Numbered from the stretch's first letter, positions 53,063-64,000 are shown. The stretch: DNA of 64,000 bases from Yponomeuta sedellus (GCA_934045075.1 OW203734.1:19570182-19634181); one strand, 5' to 3'. A program made the numbers and translations. Notes: generated from the sequence alone by a model not told the origin.

Positions 53063-53789
53063 TTATAGGTTAAATAAACTAGTTATATTTGATCGGAATT
53101 TTTATGTTTTATGTCTTGTTGAAATTACATAGTAGTCACATAATGATGCCATCACAAATAATAAGAACATTACTCTGAGACTATGATACATGCATGATAT
53201 CTTTATCATGTGATGGGCTCTGTTTATGGGCTGATTAGATAGATAGATCTTATGTGATGGATAATGGTTTACGTACAGCCGAAAAACGATGCCTAGAATA
53301 TGTTAAAGTTGATGAAATTGGCATCAAACAACTCAAATAAACTACATATAGAAATAGAAATTCTGTGCCGAAGCGGAATTCTAACGTAGCGAACCAGTGA
53401 TTCGGATCGAACAACTTACCAACTAAACTAATCGGACTTTTTTTTATAAAATAAATCAACATATCAATCAAACTGTTTCATCTAGTGGCAGGATGAATTT
53501 CAAACATATCAATCAATGAAATGAGAAATTTAAAATGTATTTAATATAGCATAAACATAACATAATCTCACGCCCCTATACCAGAAAGGTAGGCAGAGAC
53601 CAAAGTGTATTTGCTTTGTACAAATCCATACTTTTTACAAATGAAGACCCCAGGGAAAAAGACAAACTAGTCAAGCAACATTTGGAGATATTGCATTTTG
53701 AAAGTTTGACTCATGCCACTTTTTCCCTGTATGCGATTTTTTAAGCGTCTATGACTCCTAGACTCATTTGTTTTTTACCCTGTTCGGTT

Positions 53790-54470
53790 TACTATAAGAT
53801 AAGATAAGAATATTCTTTATTGTACACACCAGAAAATAATTACTGAGACAACAGTTACAAAAGAAGAGGTACAATTGGCGGCCTTATTGCTGATAGCAAT
53901 TTCTTCCAGGCAACCTTACATCGGAAAGATTGCTGAAGGAGAAATTGAGACGGGTAGTTGGTGCTCAGCGAATATTTATATACATAGATAAATACTATTT
54001 TAAACATACATAAACATTAAGTTATAATAGCAAGCATGATGGGAAAAATAAATGGGATTTATCTACAGACAAAAAGAAAATAAGAAATTATTTGGAAAGA
54101 AGGAATTCTACTATTTTAGATTTAAATATAGCAGGAGATGGGGAGCGCTTTATAGAAACCGGCAGCTCATTCCACAGCCGGACCGCTCTTACAGTAAATG
54201 AGCTGGCAACGAACTTTGTCGTATGACTAGGTGTTTTCAGCGTCAAATTCTGGTCTGAACGTAGTGGCCGGCCGTGGCCGAGGTAACTAAAACGCTCTTT
54301 GAGATAAAAGGGAGTAGCTGGATTGAACAGTACAGAGTACAACAGGAAAAGAATGTGAGCATTCCTACGGAGGCGGATGGAAAGCCACTTGAGCTTAGCG
54401 CGATATTCAGAAATGTGGTCATATAAGATTTGTGTAAACCAAATATCATCACTACCTACTACTATTTCCT
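53790..54470 (-). mobile_element. CR1/Jockey-like non-LTR retrotransposon 3' end (source of family B)
   Basis: Longest copy of family B: C-terminal reverse-transcriptase codons, then a 3' UTR with GCAATAAGGCCGCCAATTG and GTGTACAATAAAGAATATTC, then a (TTATC)n tail. It links the many short AAGGCCGCC-type fragments in the window to one element type. Confidence 0.75.
54088..54462 (-). pseudogene. Reverse-transcriptase C-terminal remnant, CR1/Jockey-like
   Basis: An uninterrupted frame (no ATG at its head; stop at 54088) encodes L-Y-D-H-I-S-E-Y-R-A-K-L, then R-R-N-A-H-I-L-F-L-L-Y, then R-S-D-Q-N-L-T-L-K-T-P, then F-T-V-R-A-V-R-L-W-N-E-L-P. These are the C-terminal motifs of CR1/Jockey-type reverse transcriptases, downstream of the catalytic domain. 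A TAG upstream ends the readable part, so the copy is 5'-truncated. Confidence 0.75.
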
Positions 54471-55825
54471 ACAAAACTGCATTCACAGATTAGTTTCGAA
54501 AAAAATTACAAGTTTTTCTTTTTCCCTGTAGTTTTCAAATGCACGAGGGCTCCCAGTAGAAATCACCCACCAACTTTCTGATCATCAATTCTTCATTCTG
54601 TTCGCTAGTTGAAACCAAGCCAATAAAGCAATCGTGATTACTTGATTAACTTTGTTTTGCTGTGTTTATCAGTATTTCAATATACTTTCATAAAAAAAAT
54701 GTTTATTTCTCAATCAATTTTCCTGTGGCTGTCCACTGTTGGGCATCAAGACCGTAATAATCTTGACGTACTTAGAATAATTAAATTAATAGTTTTAGAA
54801 TTAGACTACAATATATTTTTCTGGTAAAATACATCATTGGCTGCATGTACAAATTATGAAATACCTATTATTTATTTGAATTGCATTGCTGTGAATAAAT
54901 AAAATAATAATTTATTTATAAAACCTTTCCCTAAAATATTTCACAAAAAAAGACATGTCTGTTTTTTGGCGAAAATATACTTTCTACGTGATTAGACCCC
55001 AACTAACTTCTTCTTCATGGTTCGAAATTGTCGGATGTGAAGTCCAGATTCTAACCAGCTAAATTGAGCTCCGAGCTGTAAGTGAGTAGCATGCAAACCA
55101 GAGTTCAAAGTATTTGGTGTTGAATAAATGTAGTAGCCTAATTCATGTGATTTGACATGCATCACCAGCTACACATATCAAGCCTTTACGTTCTTACATT
55201 CAATGTAGTTGCGATACTAGGTAAACTGCAGACCTTTATAGATGTTCTGCGATATGTAAAAATACCACACAAAAATCGATTAAATGAAAAAGTGAAGCTG
55301 CAAAATTTAAAAGTCCGCAACGCACTCGCCATCCAGCCTTTATAACAGCTGCTTTTTTATCAAGAGCGATCCAATTCAGGTCGGCTCGAAAGTCTAGTAA
55401 CGTGGTCAGACGTGGCCACAAAGGCTTTGCCTCTATAGGTTTCCAATGAATAACATGTCCGAGGCACTGCACTCGATTGATAGGATAGTCTGATAGGCTG
55501 TGTGGAGTTTGTATGACTACCAAGCTAACAACTACCTGCGCTCAGCTTTGTAGGGACCCACTGAACTTTCCTGTACCTAAGTGCGCTTTCATAATGCTCT
55601 AGGTTGAGAAAGTTAACACTTACTTACGCATATTCGATCGGCCCTTACATTTCTGCTGTAAAGTCACTGGTGACGTAACAAAACAGATTTCACATTGTGT
55701 AAGGGTTGATGTGCTGTTGGATGTACTCCGTTTTTATTTTTCATGTCATTGTCTTTGTATAAATCTACTAAAAACGCCACTGGTTGTAAAATTACACACA
55801 TATGCACGCAAGATTTTTCTGAACT
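54471..55825. other. No gene recognised
   Basis: AT-rich sequence with several short frames (e.g. 55236-55523 minus) that show no motifs. No repeat with a second copy here was spotted. Confidence 0.4.
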
Positions 55826-56165
55826 GAAACTATATTGTATGGAATCAGGCGTTACTTTGCAGATATCCATAATAGCATTAAAATGTGAAAATTTAATTAC
55901 AAAATTCCTCCAAAAATCCCACAAGCACCATGCGGTTAGTTAATGCACCGCCCTCCTCACTTTTTCAAGCAGAAGCAAGACACGAACGAGGAGCCTGAGG
56001 ATGCCTCGTCTTAGAGGCGTAGCGCGTCGCGTATTTTCTGACACGGTGTTCGTGTCTTGCTCATGCTTGAAAAAGCGCATTAACTAACCGAATGGTGCTT
56101 GTGGGATTTTTGGCGGAATTCAACAAAGTAATTTTCACATTTTAATGAAACTATATTGTACAATC
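55826..56165. repeat. ~340-bp fold-back element
   Basis: Left (55876-55983) and right (56048-56147) arms are imperfect inverted repeats (CCCACAAGCACCAT, GGTTAGTTAATGC, AGCAAGACACGAAC), around a GC-richer loop. A single-arm relative lies at 318-445. Possibly a MITE; no target duplication confirmed. Confidence 0.7.
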
Positions 56166-56342
56166 GTTTGTTTCTTCAATAACTAATAATAAAATAAAAT
56201 ATTTTTTCGTAGTCGCTAAAACAGCAGTAGGAAGTCTTTGAAGCCCATTAAAGAAACATTTATCACGGGTCCAAGAAACTCGTAGCAAATACATCGGATT
56301 TCATGTCATTCAGCCTTTGTTTGCGTGCAAATAAAATTCATT

Positions 56343-56399
56343 TTTCTCAGCTATGATTCAAAAGAATATTTAATATTCTTTTGAATCATAGCTGAGAAA
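56343..56399. repeat. Perfect 57-bp palindrome
   Basis: 28-bp arms (TTTCTCAGCTATGATTCAAA...) around a single T at 56371. No mismatch seen. 56400-57649 holds no recognisable gene or repeat. Confidence 0.92.
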
Positions 56400-57649
56400 T
56401 ATAAAATAGAGGTCAAGAGTAACAAGAAATATTTCTTGTTAGTACAAAAAAAAATAATATCAATAATATGAGAGGTATTTGCTTCCTTGAAAAGGCAAAC
56501 AACTTTATGTACACCATGAATTTTGGGTAATTAGAAAATCCTGGTAAAATGTACGTGCCTTAATCATAGCTATTATATACGCTAGGTACTTTCCAAAAAA
56601 ATATCTCGACACAAATTTAAATTCAAAAGAACCTTTAGTGTTCTGCCAGACCAGTGCGAGCATGCCACGGGTCCGCGGATTATTGTTCTGATAGACAATG
56701 TGGCCGTATTATTAGTTTATTTTTTTGGGGGCGCTAACTCACGCCACCAACGGAATAAAAATCATAGCTTGTTTTAAAACACGTTTTTATCTAAAAGTAA
56801 ACATGAGAAATCTTAAGAACTGTGATAATTATTTTAATTATTTTTAGAAGACATGAATGTAAAAAAAACATATTTTCTACTTACGACGTTTAATCCTGAT
56901 AAGTACCAATTAGGTATAATTTGAGTAATAATTATCATGCTGTGTAAACTGCTTTTGGCAGCTTGTAAGCTGCTTGCTTGTAAGCAGCCTAGTTCACGAC
57001 ATTTTTTTTTCAATACCTTTGTGGTTCTTACTTGTAAGTTTACCTCAAAAAATCTGCGAAAGAAAAACTACTGGCTAGAAGTGCACCTTTATCGTGATTA
57101 AAAAATACACTTTTAAACACGTACGTTTTGCCGTAACCACATAAGTGGCCAGTATTTCTTGTAGACTTTTTACAGCGCAATAAAAAAATACACAAATAGC
57201 ACGGGTCCGTTACTTCAGTGTGCCTTTAGCAATAAAATGTATGATTTATCGACGCTTCCACTTAAAAACTTTCAGAAGCAGTAACTTAGTAAATAAATAA
57301 CGGGATCGGTGTTCCAGTTAGCTAGCTAGTCGTGTATCAGTATTAAATCCAACTAGGAAGACAGCTCTCCGGGGCACTTGGAATATTCCGTCCCAAATTG
57401 GATAATACCAACTGGGATTTCCATACTTTAGCATCGATTCTATGAGGAATGAATTAAATTTGCCCGCGTCTCGAGCTGCTGAACGAACTTTATGCATTGA
57501 GGTTCGAAATCAAATGTTAGAACATTCAGATCCTGGACTGTAGATAGTATTAACAATTAGAAAGAACTTGAGGCAACACAAAAAAAAATACTTAACAATA
57601 GTCACAGTGTGTCTCTGCTACTGCAGCTGACTCAGCTTACATGCCGAGG

Positions 57650-57775
57650 ATAAGATAAGATAAGAATATTCTTTATTCTATACCGGAGAAACAGTAATAG
57701 AAACGGCAGAAACAAAAGATAAAATACAATTGGTGGCCTTCTTGCTAATATCAATTTCTTAGTAAAAATATTTTT
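57650..57775 (-). mobile_element. Family B 3' end
   Basis: (GATAA)n, GAATATTCTTTATTC and CAATTGGTGGCCTTCTTGC: the UTR in reverse, without coding sequence. Confidence 0.65.
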
Positions 57776-57879
57776 AGCTACATAAATATACAAATACTAA
57801 ATACATAAATGAACTAATTACTTCCTATCTTAATGCGGTGATTTAACAAATTCATATTCGAAAAAGTGATTCATTCGAC

Positions 57880-57945
57880 GGCCTTGGTGGCGCAGCGGTT
57901 TGGCACGCTGACTGCAAACCTCATCCCCGGCCGGGTCGAACTAGG
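57880..57945 (+). repeat. tRNA-like SINE head
   Basis: GCCTTGGTGGCGCAGCGGTT resembles a tRNA A box, and CCGGCCGGGTCGAA a degraded T-arm. No matching acceptor stem, so a SINE head rather than a tRNA gene. Confidence 0.4.
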
Positions 57946-58039
57946 AAATGAACTTTTCTAGTTTGTCTCGGGTCTTAGATGTTATCTACGCAAGCAATCA
58001 CAGTAAAATATATCTAGTATATTTAACCAATAATTCGAC

Positions 58040-58205
58040 ATTAACCCTTGTACGTCCCCACTGCTGGGGCACGGGTCTCTTCCTGCATCGCAGGAAGGTT
58101 AGGCCATCCTCCACCACGGTGGCCAAGTCCGGGTTGGTGGAGGATTGTAAGACAGTGGCAGGCCTTACTATCAGAAGTTATCAAGCCACTTATAAGACCT
58201 CAGAG
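58040..58205 (-). mobile_element. 5S-type SINE 3' part
   Basis: TTAACCCTTGTACGTCCCCA to AAGCCACTTATAAGACCTC. The head is lost. Confidence 0.7.
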
Positions 58206-58737
58206 ATAAATTATAAATATGTTAGAAGATGAAAATAATGGCAACATTGCAATTTTTTCTGTTAGGTAAGCGTGACGAGAAATAATTGAAACCATAGGTT
58301 CTTTAGCGAGTGACAAATTATTTTCTGCCTCCGGAGTACAGGCGCAAGCTGTTGTACTGCATTGGATTCTGCGTGCACTACAGTTCTGCTAAACTCGATA
58401 AAGAATAGAGGTAAACAAACCAATTTAGGGTTATCACAACTCATGTTTTACAAATCTTCTATTGTTTACATGATTATAGCATTTTACTTGCTAACTATTT
58501 ATTAAAAATTCCTATTGCAGCATATTTAACTAGAATCACTCAAATAACATGCATATTACCTTGTTATTTCGAAAAACTATAAAAAAATCGACATTAATTT
58601 TACGCGACAGCCCTAAAGAAAAAGAAACATGGATGAAATTCAGGTGTGACAAACATTTTGGGAAATTTAGTTTATGCCAACAAGTGAAGTTTAGTCGTTT
58701 GTCAATACGTGTACATGGCATAAGTATATAGCATATA

Positions 58738-59070
58738 TATGTGACGAAATAGCACAAGACAACAATATATATTGCCCCCATATCATTGTGAATTAAATCC
58801 GATTGAAATCATATGGGGGCAAGTAAAGGTTTGCTGCTGCCAAAAAAAAAAACTTTTTAAATGGCCGAACTAAATAAAGGTTCTGTTAGATGAGGCAATA
58901 AGTAAAATTACTCAAGCAGCATGGCAATGTTGTGTTGAACACGTAATTAAAGAAGAGAAAACAACGCCGAATTTGATGGTGTAATGGATAATGTCATTGA
59001 TGAATTTATAATTTCAAGTCTCCGGAGACACAAATTCATCCTCATCTTTGGCCAGTGACAGTGATGATTA
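58738..59070 (+). pseudogene. Decayed Tc1/mariner-type (DDE_3-like) transposase C-terminus
   Basis: Across several frames the plus strand encodes D-E-I-A-Q-D-N-N-I-Y, then L-P-P-Y-H-C-E-L-N-P-I-E (which normally holds the third catalytic acidic residue), then I-I-W-G-Q-V-K. After frameshifts come M-A-E-L-N-K, L-L-D-E-A-I-S-K-I-T and W-Q-C-C-V-E-H-V-I-K-E-E, with a Ser/Asp-rich end (S-S-S-L-A-S-D-S-D-D). At least three frame breaks show that it is dead. The open frame just upstream (58549-58731) may be more of the same element but has no motif I can place. No terminal inverted repeats were identified. Confidence 0.65.
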
Positions 59071-59214
59071 GTGTGAACATATGAATAAAAATATATACAA
59101 AAAACTTTCTTTTATTGCAATATTTGCAGTAGGTCCCAATCTCCTCATTTTCATAGTAGCATCTATAGGTACTTATTAATATTATAAAGTTGAAGAGTTT
59201 GTATGTTTTTTGCT

Positions 59215-59560
59215 TCGTTATCAACCCTTGTATGTCCTCACTGCTGGGGCACGGGTCTCTTCCTGCATCGCAGGAAAGTTAGGCCATACTTCACCACGGG
59301 GGCCAAGTCCGGGTTGGTGGAGGATTGTAAGACAGTGGCGGGCCTTACTGTCAGAAGTTGTCAAGCCGCCCATAAGCTTGACATTGCTCATAACGACTGC
59401 CATTATTTGACAGCCGGCACAAACGGCCTTGCAAAGCACGGAAGCGCTCGGAAAAATGCCACTAGCGGTAGTCACGGGACGCTCACCCATCCTGTACCTG
59501 ACCGCGCCTGTTGTTGCTTAACCAAGTGATTGATTCCAATGACTCAGTTCGCCTTCTTTT
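59215..59560 (-). mobile_element. 5S-type SINE, full-length
   Basis: Minus strand: GGTTAAGCAACAACAGGCGC, GGTCAGGTACAGGATGGGTG head, body with one internal deletion, and the AAGGGTTGATAAC end. 59561-59947 shows nothing else. Confidence 0.8.
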
Positions 59561-59947
59561 TGCTTAAACGCGCTTAATTCTATTAGGAAAATCATGCGGC
59601 ATGGCTCGCGTAGATGTTTGCTAAATCTGTGTGTCATATTTCAGTGTTGTCATATGTCATATTCAAATTGGTCAAGCCTTTCACTATAAAATCGTAAACA
59701 TATAAACATAAATAAGCATTTTACATTAGTAAGAGAAAGGAACGATACTCATTCGTCTGAAAATGATTACTAGAAAAGGTAGTTAACATCTGCCTTTTAG
59801 GTGTAAACAAGTCGTTGCCTAGCAACGGTTTGTTTATCGCCATTCGTTATCGAATTTGGCTCAGGTATAGTGTATGGTTTCGTTGAGGGACGAGCGGCTC
59901 AGAAGTGTCTTTGCCCGATTGCACAATACTGGAAAGAAGTCAAAAAT

Positions 59948-60145
59948 ATTTTTAAAAACCTATTTGCAGGCTAAAAATTCCACCCATGCCGGGATTTGAA
60001 CCCGCGACCTCTGGCTATTAGCTCAGTTGGAAAGAGCGCTGGCACGGATAGCCAGAGGTCGCGGGTTCGAATCCCGGCATGGGTGGAATTTTTAGCCACT
60101 AAATAAGTTTTTAAAAATTGTCCTTAGCACGGGTCAGTGCATTAA
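59948..60145. mobile_element. tRNA-derived SINE, fold-back copy
   Basis: The minus arm (AAACCTATTTGCAGGC to ACCTCTGGCTA) and plus arm (TAGCCAGAGGTCGCGGG to TTTTTAGCCACTAAATAAG) flank the loop TTAGCTCAGTTGG...GCACGGA in plus orientation. Same arms as at 5228 but the loop is opposite in orientation. 60146-60479 shows nothing else. Confidence 0.8.
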
Positions 60146-60479
60146 AAATAAAAATAGTATAATGTTAAACATATTTATTACAGATCATAAAATTAAATCG
60201 TAGTTGTTTACAAAGTCGGGCCTAGGCCGTTATCTCGAGATACCGGTAGCCGATAGGAAGGCAAAATCTTTAATCGTGGTAACACGCAGGATACTATTTT
60301 TCATAGAACTATAAATCCAGTTGTACCACGACAATTCAATGTACGATTAACCCACAGATTAACAAGTAGAAAGACTCGGTTACGCAATGAACATCGTAAT
60401 AAACTAAGTGACGTAGCCCAGGGCAGTTATGTTATGTTTTCACGACCTATTTGGAATTTAAAGGCATTAATGGCAATCA

Positions 60480-60855
60480 TGCAATTTTATCATACGTATA
60501 TGTATATGTATGCATTAATATGTTTAAAAACAAACTGGATAAATATCTATAGGAAACAAAACAAAACAAGGAGTTAAACACAAATGTACATCTGGATACA
60601 GGCTTCAGCAGTTCTATAACTGCCTGCCTGAATTACAAATAATAATAATATGTGTATCTGATGTATATAGATTTAAGAGGACTAGAAAAAAGATGGTCAG
60701 AGTGGAGTTATTTCCCCGCTGCCTTTTTCTCCACTACACTACGGCCCGAAGGCAGCGGCTTTAACTGTCATGTTACATTGTACTTGGACATTCAGCAAAT
60801 AGAACGTAAATTATTTACGTTGTAATAAATTAAATTGAATTGAATTGCAGTCTGT
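60480..60855 (+). mobile_element. Family F retroposon 3' end with coding remnant
   Basis: I-N-M-F-K-N-K-L-D-K-Y-L is encoded near 60515, a C-terminal motif seen in CR1-like reverse transcriptases. It is followed by AAAGATGGTCAGAGTGGAGT, GAAGGCAGCGGCTTTAACTG and a GAATTGAATTG tail. 60856-61529 has no recognisable gene; the frame at 61331-61513 has no motif. Confidence 0.5.
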
Positions 60856-61529
60856 GGCCTACCTGGAACGTTCAAAAGCTTCCACCACGTGATACTTACT
60901 TAAAACAGAGCCTCGACAAAATGCCTGTCTCAAACATTGTGTTAACAAAGTAACAGACAAAACACTAACAAACTACGCATACGTTGACCCATCTCCATTC
61001 TGTCTATACATTGCCAGCAGCAGTTAAAAGGGGAGCTGTGGTGACACCATGAATTTATAGCCCGGGCGTTAATTAAACTTTGCCTAATTAATCAGAAAGC
61101 CCAGAGTAAAACTTCCCTACCAGTAATAACAATAAACTTGCTCTGAATAGAAACGCAGTGTTAAAATCTCCATGATAATAACGTGTAGCTAGGGTTGTCA
61201 GCTACATTGGTAAGTGTTACGTCTACCAATTCCTGGGTGGAGACTCAGAGGACGATTGAAAGCTAATTAGTACGTTTTTCCTGTGGTTCCTGCACTTAGA
61301 CACATAATTGGAAGATTGTACTGAGCATGCTTGTGGGATCACTTCGGCCAGCTAACCACTTTCCAAAGCCAGCAGTGCACCAATGTTACTGCTGGCCTCC
61401 CGAAGGCTTCCTTACGGCGGATATCCAATGCACATCTTCGCTCTCACAGTGAATGGTCACTTGGGCGGGTTCCTTGGGGCGTCCTCGGCACAACGGGCCG
61501 TCGCGTCGGTTAGTGTTATGAGTTACGCA

Positions 61530-61812
61530 ACAACAGGCGCGTCCGGTGCTCCATGAGCGACCGTCCCGTGACTACCGCTAGTGGCATTGTTTCCGAGCCC
61601 TTCTGTGCTTTGCAAGGCATGCTAAGCCTTTGGTGCCGGCTGTAATGGAAGTCGTTAAGGCTTGATAACTTCTGACACTAAGGCCCGCCACTGTCTTACA
61701 ATCCTCCACAAAGCCAGACTTGGCCCCCGTGGTGGAGTATGGCCTAACCTTGCTGCGATGCAAAAAGAGACCCGTGCCCCAGCAGTGGGCACATACAAGG
61801 GTTGATATCAAT
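61530..61812 (+). mobile_element. 5S-type SINE with internal deletion
   Basis: CAACAACAGGCGCGTCCGG, GAGCGACCGTCCCGTGAC, CTTGATAACTTCTGACAC and the GGGTTGATATC end. The CATGTCAGAGGCC block is missing. 61813-62234 shows nothing else. Confidence 0.75.
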
Positions 61813-62234
61813 CTTAGTTTAAAAATAAAACATGTGAGGATTTTCATAATTACTTGTTTAAAAACAATTACACAACTTTATGTACTCAAAACAAATCCAT
61901 TAGCTGTCAAAATAACACTAGTGCTATGCGGCTTGTGTTCGTATTGAGCGCAAACTATTTTTGTTTGAGCTTTGAATACGTTTTAGATTGTCTGTAAATA
62001 ACATTGGTTAGGACAGGCCTAAAATATGAAATACAATTCTCACCACAACAGTTGTGCTAAAACCGCAACGGATGAAAGGATTGGTTACGTTGGGTTTGTG
62101 TATTGTTAAATTCCTCGTTTTACTTCCAAAAACAGTAAACAATCCGAACAACGCGGCAGTCAATTATGGAGTCAATCATGGAGGAAATTAGTCTACGCTG
62201 AACTTCAATTAATAAAACAAACGACCTCAGCGCA

Positions 62235-62410
62235 TCTGCCTGGTTCCGGGTTCGAATCCCGGCTGGGGACAAAAAAATAAACCCCAGGTCTTGGATGTTT
62301 ACATGTTTGTGAAGTCGTTGTTTCTGGTTCCCACGAGACAGGGTATCCTAGTGTGGGGCCAGAATAAATATATGTGCCTGTATGTAAATGTTATGTTGTT
62401 AAAAAAAAAG
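62235..62410 (+). mobile_element. SINE (family T3)
   Basis: CTCAGCGCATCTGCCTGG and GGGTTCGAATCCCGGCTGG, then AGGTCTTGGATGTTTACATG and GGGTATCCTAGTGTGGGGCC. Closely matches 42998-43175. Confidence 0.7.
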
Positions 62411-62439
62411 TTATGTTATGTTAAGTACCTAAATGCTCC

Positions 62440-62505
62440 ACCAACCCGGACTTGAGAAGAGACCCGTGCCCCAGTAGTGGGGACTTACAAGGGTTGATAT
62501 AGTAC
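62440..62505 (+). mobile_element. 5S-type SINE remnant
   Basis: CCACCAACCCGGACTTG is joined directly to AGAAGAGACCCGTGCCCCAG and AAGGGTTGATAT: an internal deletion of the TGGCCCCCGTGG...GATGCAGG block. A 15-base poly-G run follows at 62522-62536. Confidence 0.7.
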
Positions 62506-62664
62506 AAAAATGTGTTACGAAGGGGGGGGGGGGGGGACATGTAATACAAATATAACAACACCCGTAAGTAAATCCGGACTAAAAGTCTACAATGTGTTGT
62601 GCTTATGAAAGTTTTAATTCAAAAATTACAATTCATGGTTTACTATCACAATTGACTCGAATTG

Positions 62665-62790
62665 TGGTCTGCCTCGCTGGTCTAGCGGTATCACCGTTGA
62701 TTAGTTTGCCGGAAGTCATGGGTTCGATGACCATTGGTGGCCATGGATAACATAGACTCAGTGTTGGGTATAGGACCCACCTAAATACTT
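62665..62790 (+). mobile_element. tRNA-headed SINE (family T4)
   Basis: GCCTCGCTGGTCTAGCGGTA with CATGGGTTCGATGACC, then a body like 19127-19290. A related body piece (GCTATCCTAGTTTGTAATC) lies near 63285. Confidence 0.5.
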
Positions 62791-62827
62791 ATACTTAAAA
62801 CTAATCAAAAAACAAGGCACTTAACAA

Positions 62828-63130
62828 CGTCTGTCTTCGTCGACGCCTCTCGACTTGGCAGCCGGCGCCGTTCGGGATGGCTGCACTGGAAAGTTTGGGG
62901 ATCCCTAGACTTCCTCGTCTATCCCAAGAGCTCATTCCCCAGAAAGTTTCCTACAATGCACGGCACCACGTTCTCACTGAAAGAGATGTCTACTATTTTG
63001 GGCGAACCGTCGCCCGACCACAACACTGGGATCCGTCCCGGAACTTATCTTGCACTTCACGCGAAGATATAAGCCCGGCAATCTAATTGGCACACAATTT
63101 TGGAAAATCACACGTTTAACAAGCAAGAAA
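62828..63130 (-). repeat. Dispersed repeat J, copy 2
   Basis: CGACGCCTCTCGACTTGGCA, GGCGCCGTTCGGG, GGGGATCCCTAGAC and GCGAAGATATAAGCCCGGC match 32240-32590 in reverse. 63131-63540 shows only AT-rich sequence and SINE scraps. Confidence 0.55.
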
Positions 63131-63547
63131 CAAGAAGTCAATTTTTCAGCTCATCTGACAGGTGTCAAGTAGTTCCGCCCGTCATGGGTGCGTTCAGAAA
63201 TCAAACTTCTATTCTAAGCACTCAGATTGGTGTATTTCCATGTTTGTGATGGTCTTGCCTAGTTATATAACACAGGCTATCCTAGTTTGTAATCAGTACT
63301 AATGATGGTGATGGATTTTTTTTTATTTCATGCGATATAAATTGCAATAATCACGCTGACAAAAGGGTAGATTAATTTGTTAAAAAAAAATATTTTGCGT
63401 ACACTGCCTTACACCTAAATTAGGGATGTAATTTTTTTACTCGCTTATACCACATACTATGCGTAGAAGGAGTGTAGATAAACTATTTGTTGATTTAGGG
63501 ATTTGATTTTATTGAAAATAAATTTTTACCTGATTTGTTGCAAGTTT

Positions 63548-63690
63548 GCCATTTTGAGAATAATCCATTTTAAGAATGAGCCGTTTACCGAAATGGCCCC
63601 TGCGTGAATGGGCCATTCTGCGAATTAGGCATTCAGAAAATAAGCCATTCTGCGAATTAGCCTTTTTTACTGTTAGCGTATTTGCGAATT
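63548..63690. repeat. Degenerate ~16-17-bp tandem repeat
   Basis: About eight variants of GCCATTCTGCGAATTAG follow one another with small length changes. No known element matches. 63691-64000 has no recognisable feature. Confidence 0.65.
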
Positions 63691-64000
63691 CATCGAAATT
63701 TATTAATTTTATCGACTAAGTCGTTTTTTCCCATTGGTGGAGCTACTTACCACCTTGTAGCGCCGAAAGCGCTAGCGCTCAGAACATTACCTCAAGCGGT
63801 TAAGACGCCGTCGGTATACTTGTACACACGTAAATAATGGAATCGAGAGAGCATTTGACGGAGTTCCTTATTAATTCAAACACAGCGTCTTTTGAAGCGC
63901 CGTACGCGGCGAGGGCGGAAACTTTTTCAATTAGACCCCTGGGTCTGGCATTAAAATTCCAACATAATTTTGCTCGCGCGCCGCCACCAAATACGGCCCC

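Noticed and set aside
61331..61513. 60-codon frame in a GC-richer patch
   Set aside because: No motif, no splice sites that convince, and it runs into a SINE; insufficient to call an exon.

Overview
The window looks like lepidopteran (moth or butterfly) nuclear DNA. The reasons are a nicotinic acetylcholine receptor signal-peptide exon, Mag- and Kabuki-type Ty3/gypsy elements, TCTATAATAT...CTAG Helitrons, and many families of tRNA- and 5S-derived SINEs and truncated non-LTR retrotransposons with (TATG)n, (CTAT)n, (TTATC)n or (TTTCA)n tails. It is AT-rich and repeat-dominated, and I can support only one host coding exon.

Layout. 1-4 kb: truncated non-LTR 3' ends, a 79-bp piggyBac-like MITE, an LTR/leader-like repeat and a 66-bp-arm palindrome. 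4.07-4.26 kb, minus strand: the first coding exon of a nicotinic acetylcholine receptor alpha subunit. The rest of that gene lies to the left, outside the window, so everything to the right is upstream DNA or a 5'-UTR intron. 4.4-20 kb: nested SINEs, Helitrons, MITEs and non-LTR tails. 20.43-26.62 kb, plus: a complete CsRn1/Kabuki-like LTR retrotransposon (identical 295-bp LTRs, tRNA-Trp-like primer site, GC-rich 1-kb leader, gag, and pol in -1 frame) sitting inside a GATA/GATG microsatellite. 26.8-33.1 kb: two near-identical inverted copies of a 0.53-kb repeat enclosing SINE and LINE pieces and a 236-bp (CATA)n array. 34.21-39.16 kb, minus: a Mag-clade LTR retrotransposon (identical 130-bp LTRs, GTTTT target duplications) whose integrase is split by a 0.28-kb insert that looks like an LTR plus tRNA-Lys primer site. 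39-64 kb: more 5S-derived and tRNA-derived SINEs, a CR1/Jockey-like reverse-transcriptase tail, a decayed DDE transposase and several perfect hairpins.

Besides the receptor exon, the coding capacity belongs to retroelements. In the 20.4-kb element, gag (coat, CHCC motif) and pol (protease, reverse transcriptase, RNase H, DD35E integrase) appear intact. In the Mag element one gag-pol frame was intact until the insert broke it.

The most interesting signal is structural. SINE copies of two unrelated families (one tRNA-derived, one apparently derived from 5S rRNA) repeatedly occur as fold-back or 5'-inverted copies. One of these has an 11-bp target duplication. Several other near-perfect hairpins are scattered through the window. 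I see no CRISPR, operon or prokaryotic-type system. Boundaries of repeats were read by eye and may be off by several bases.
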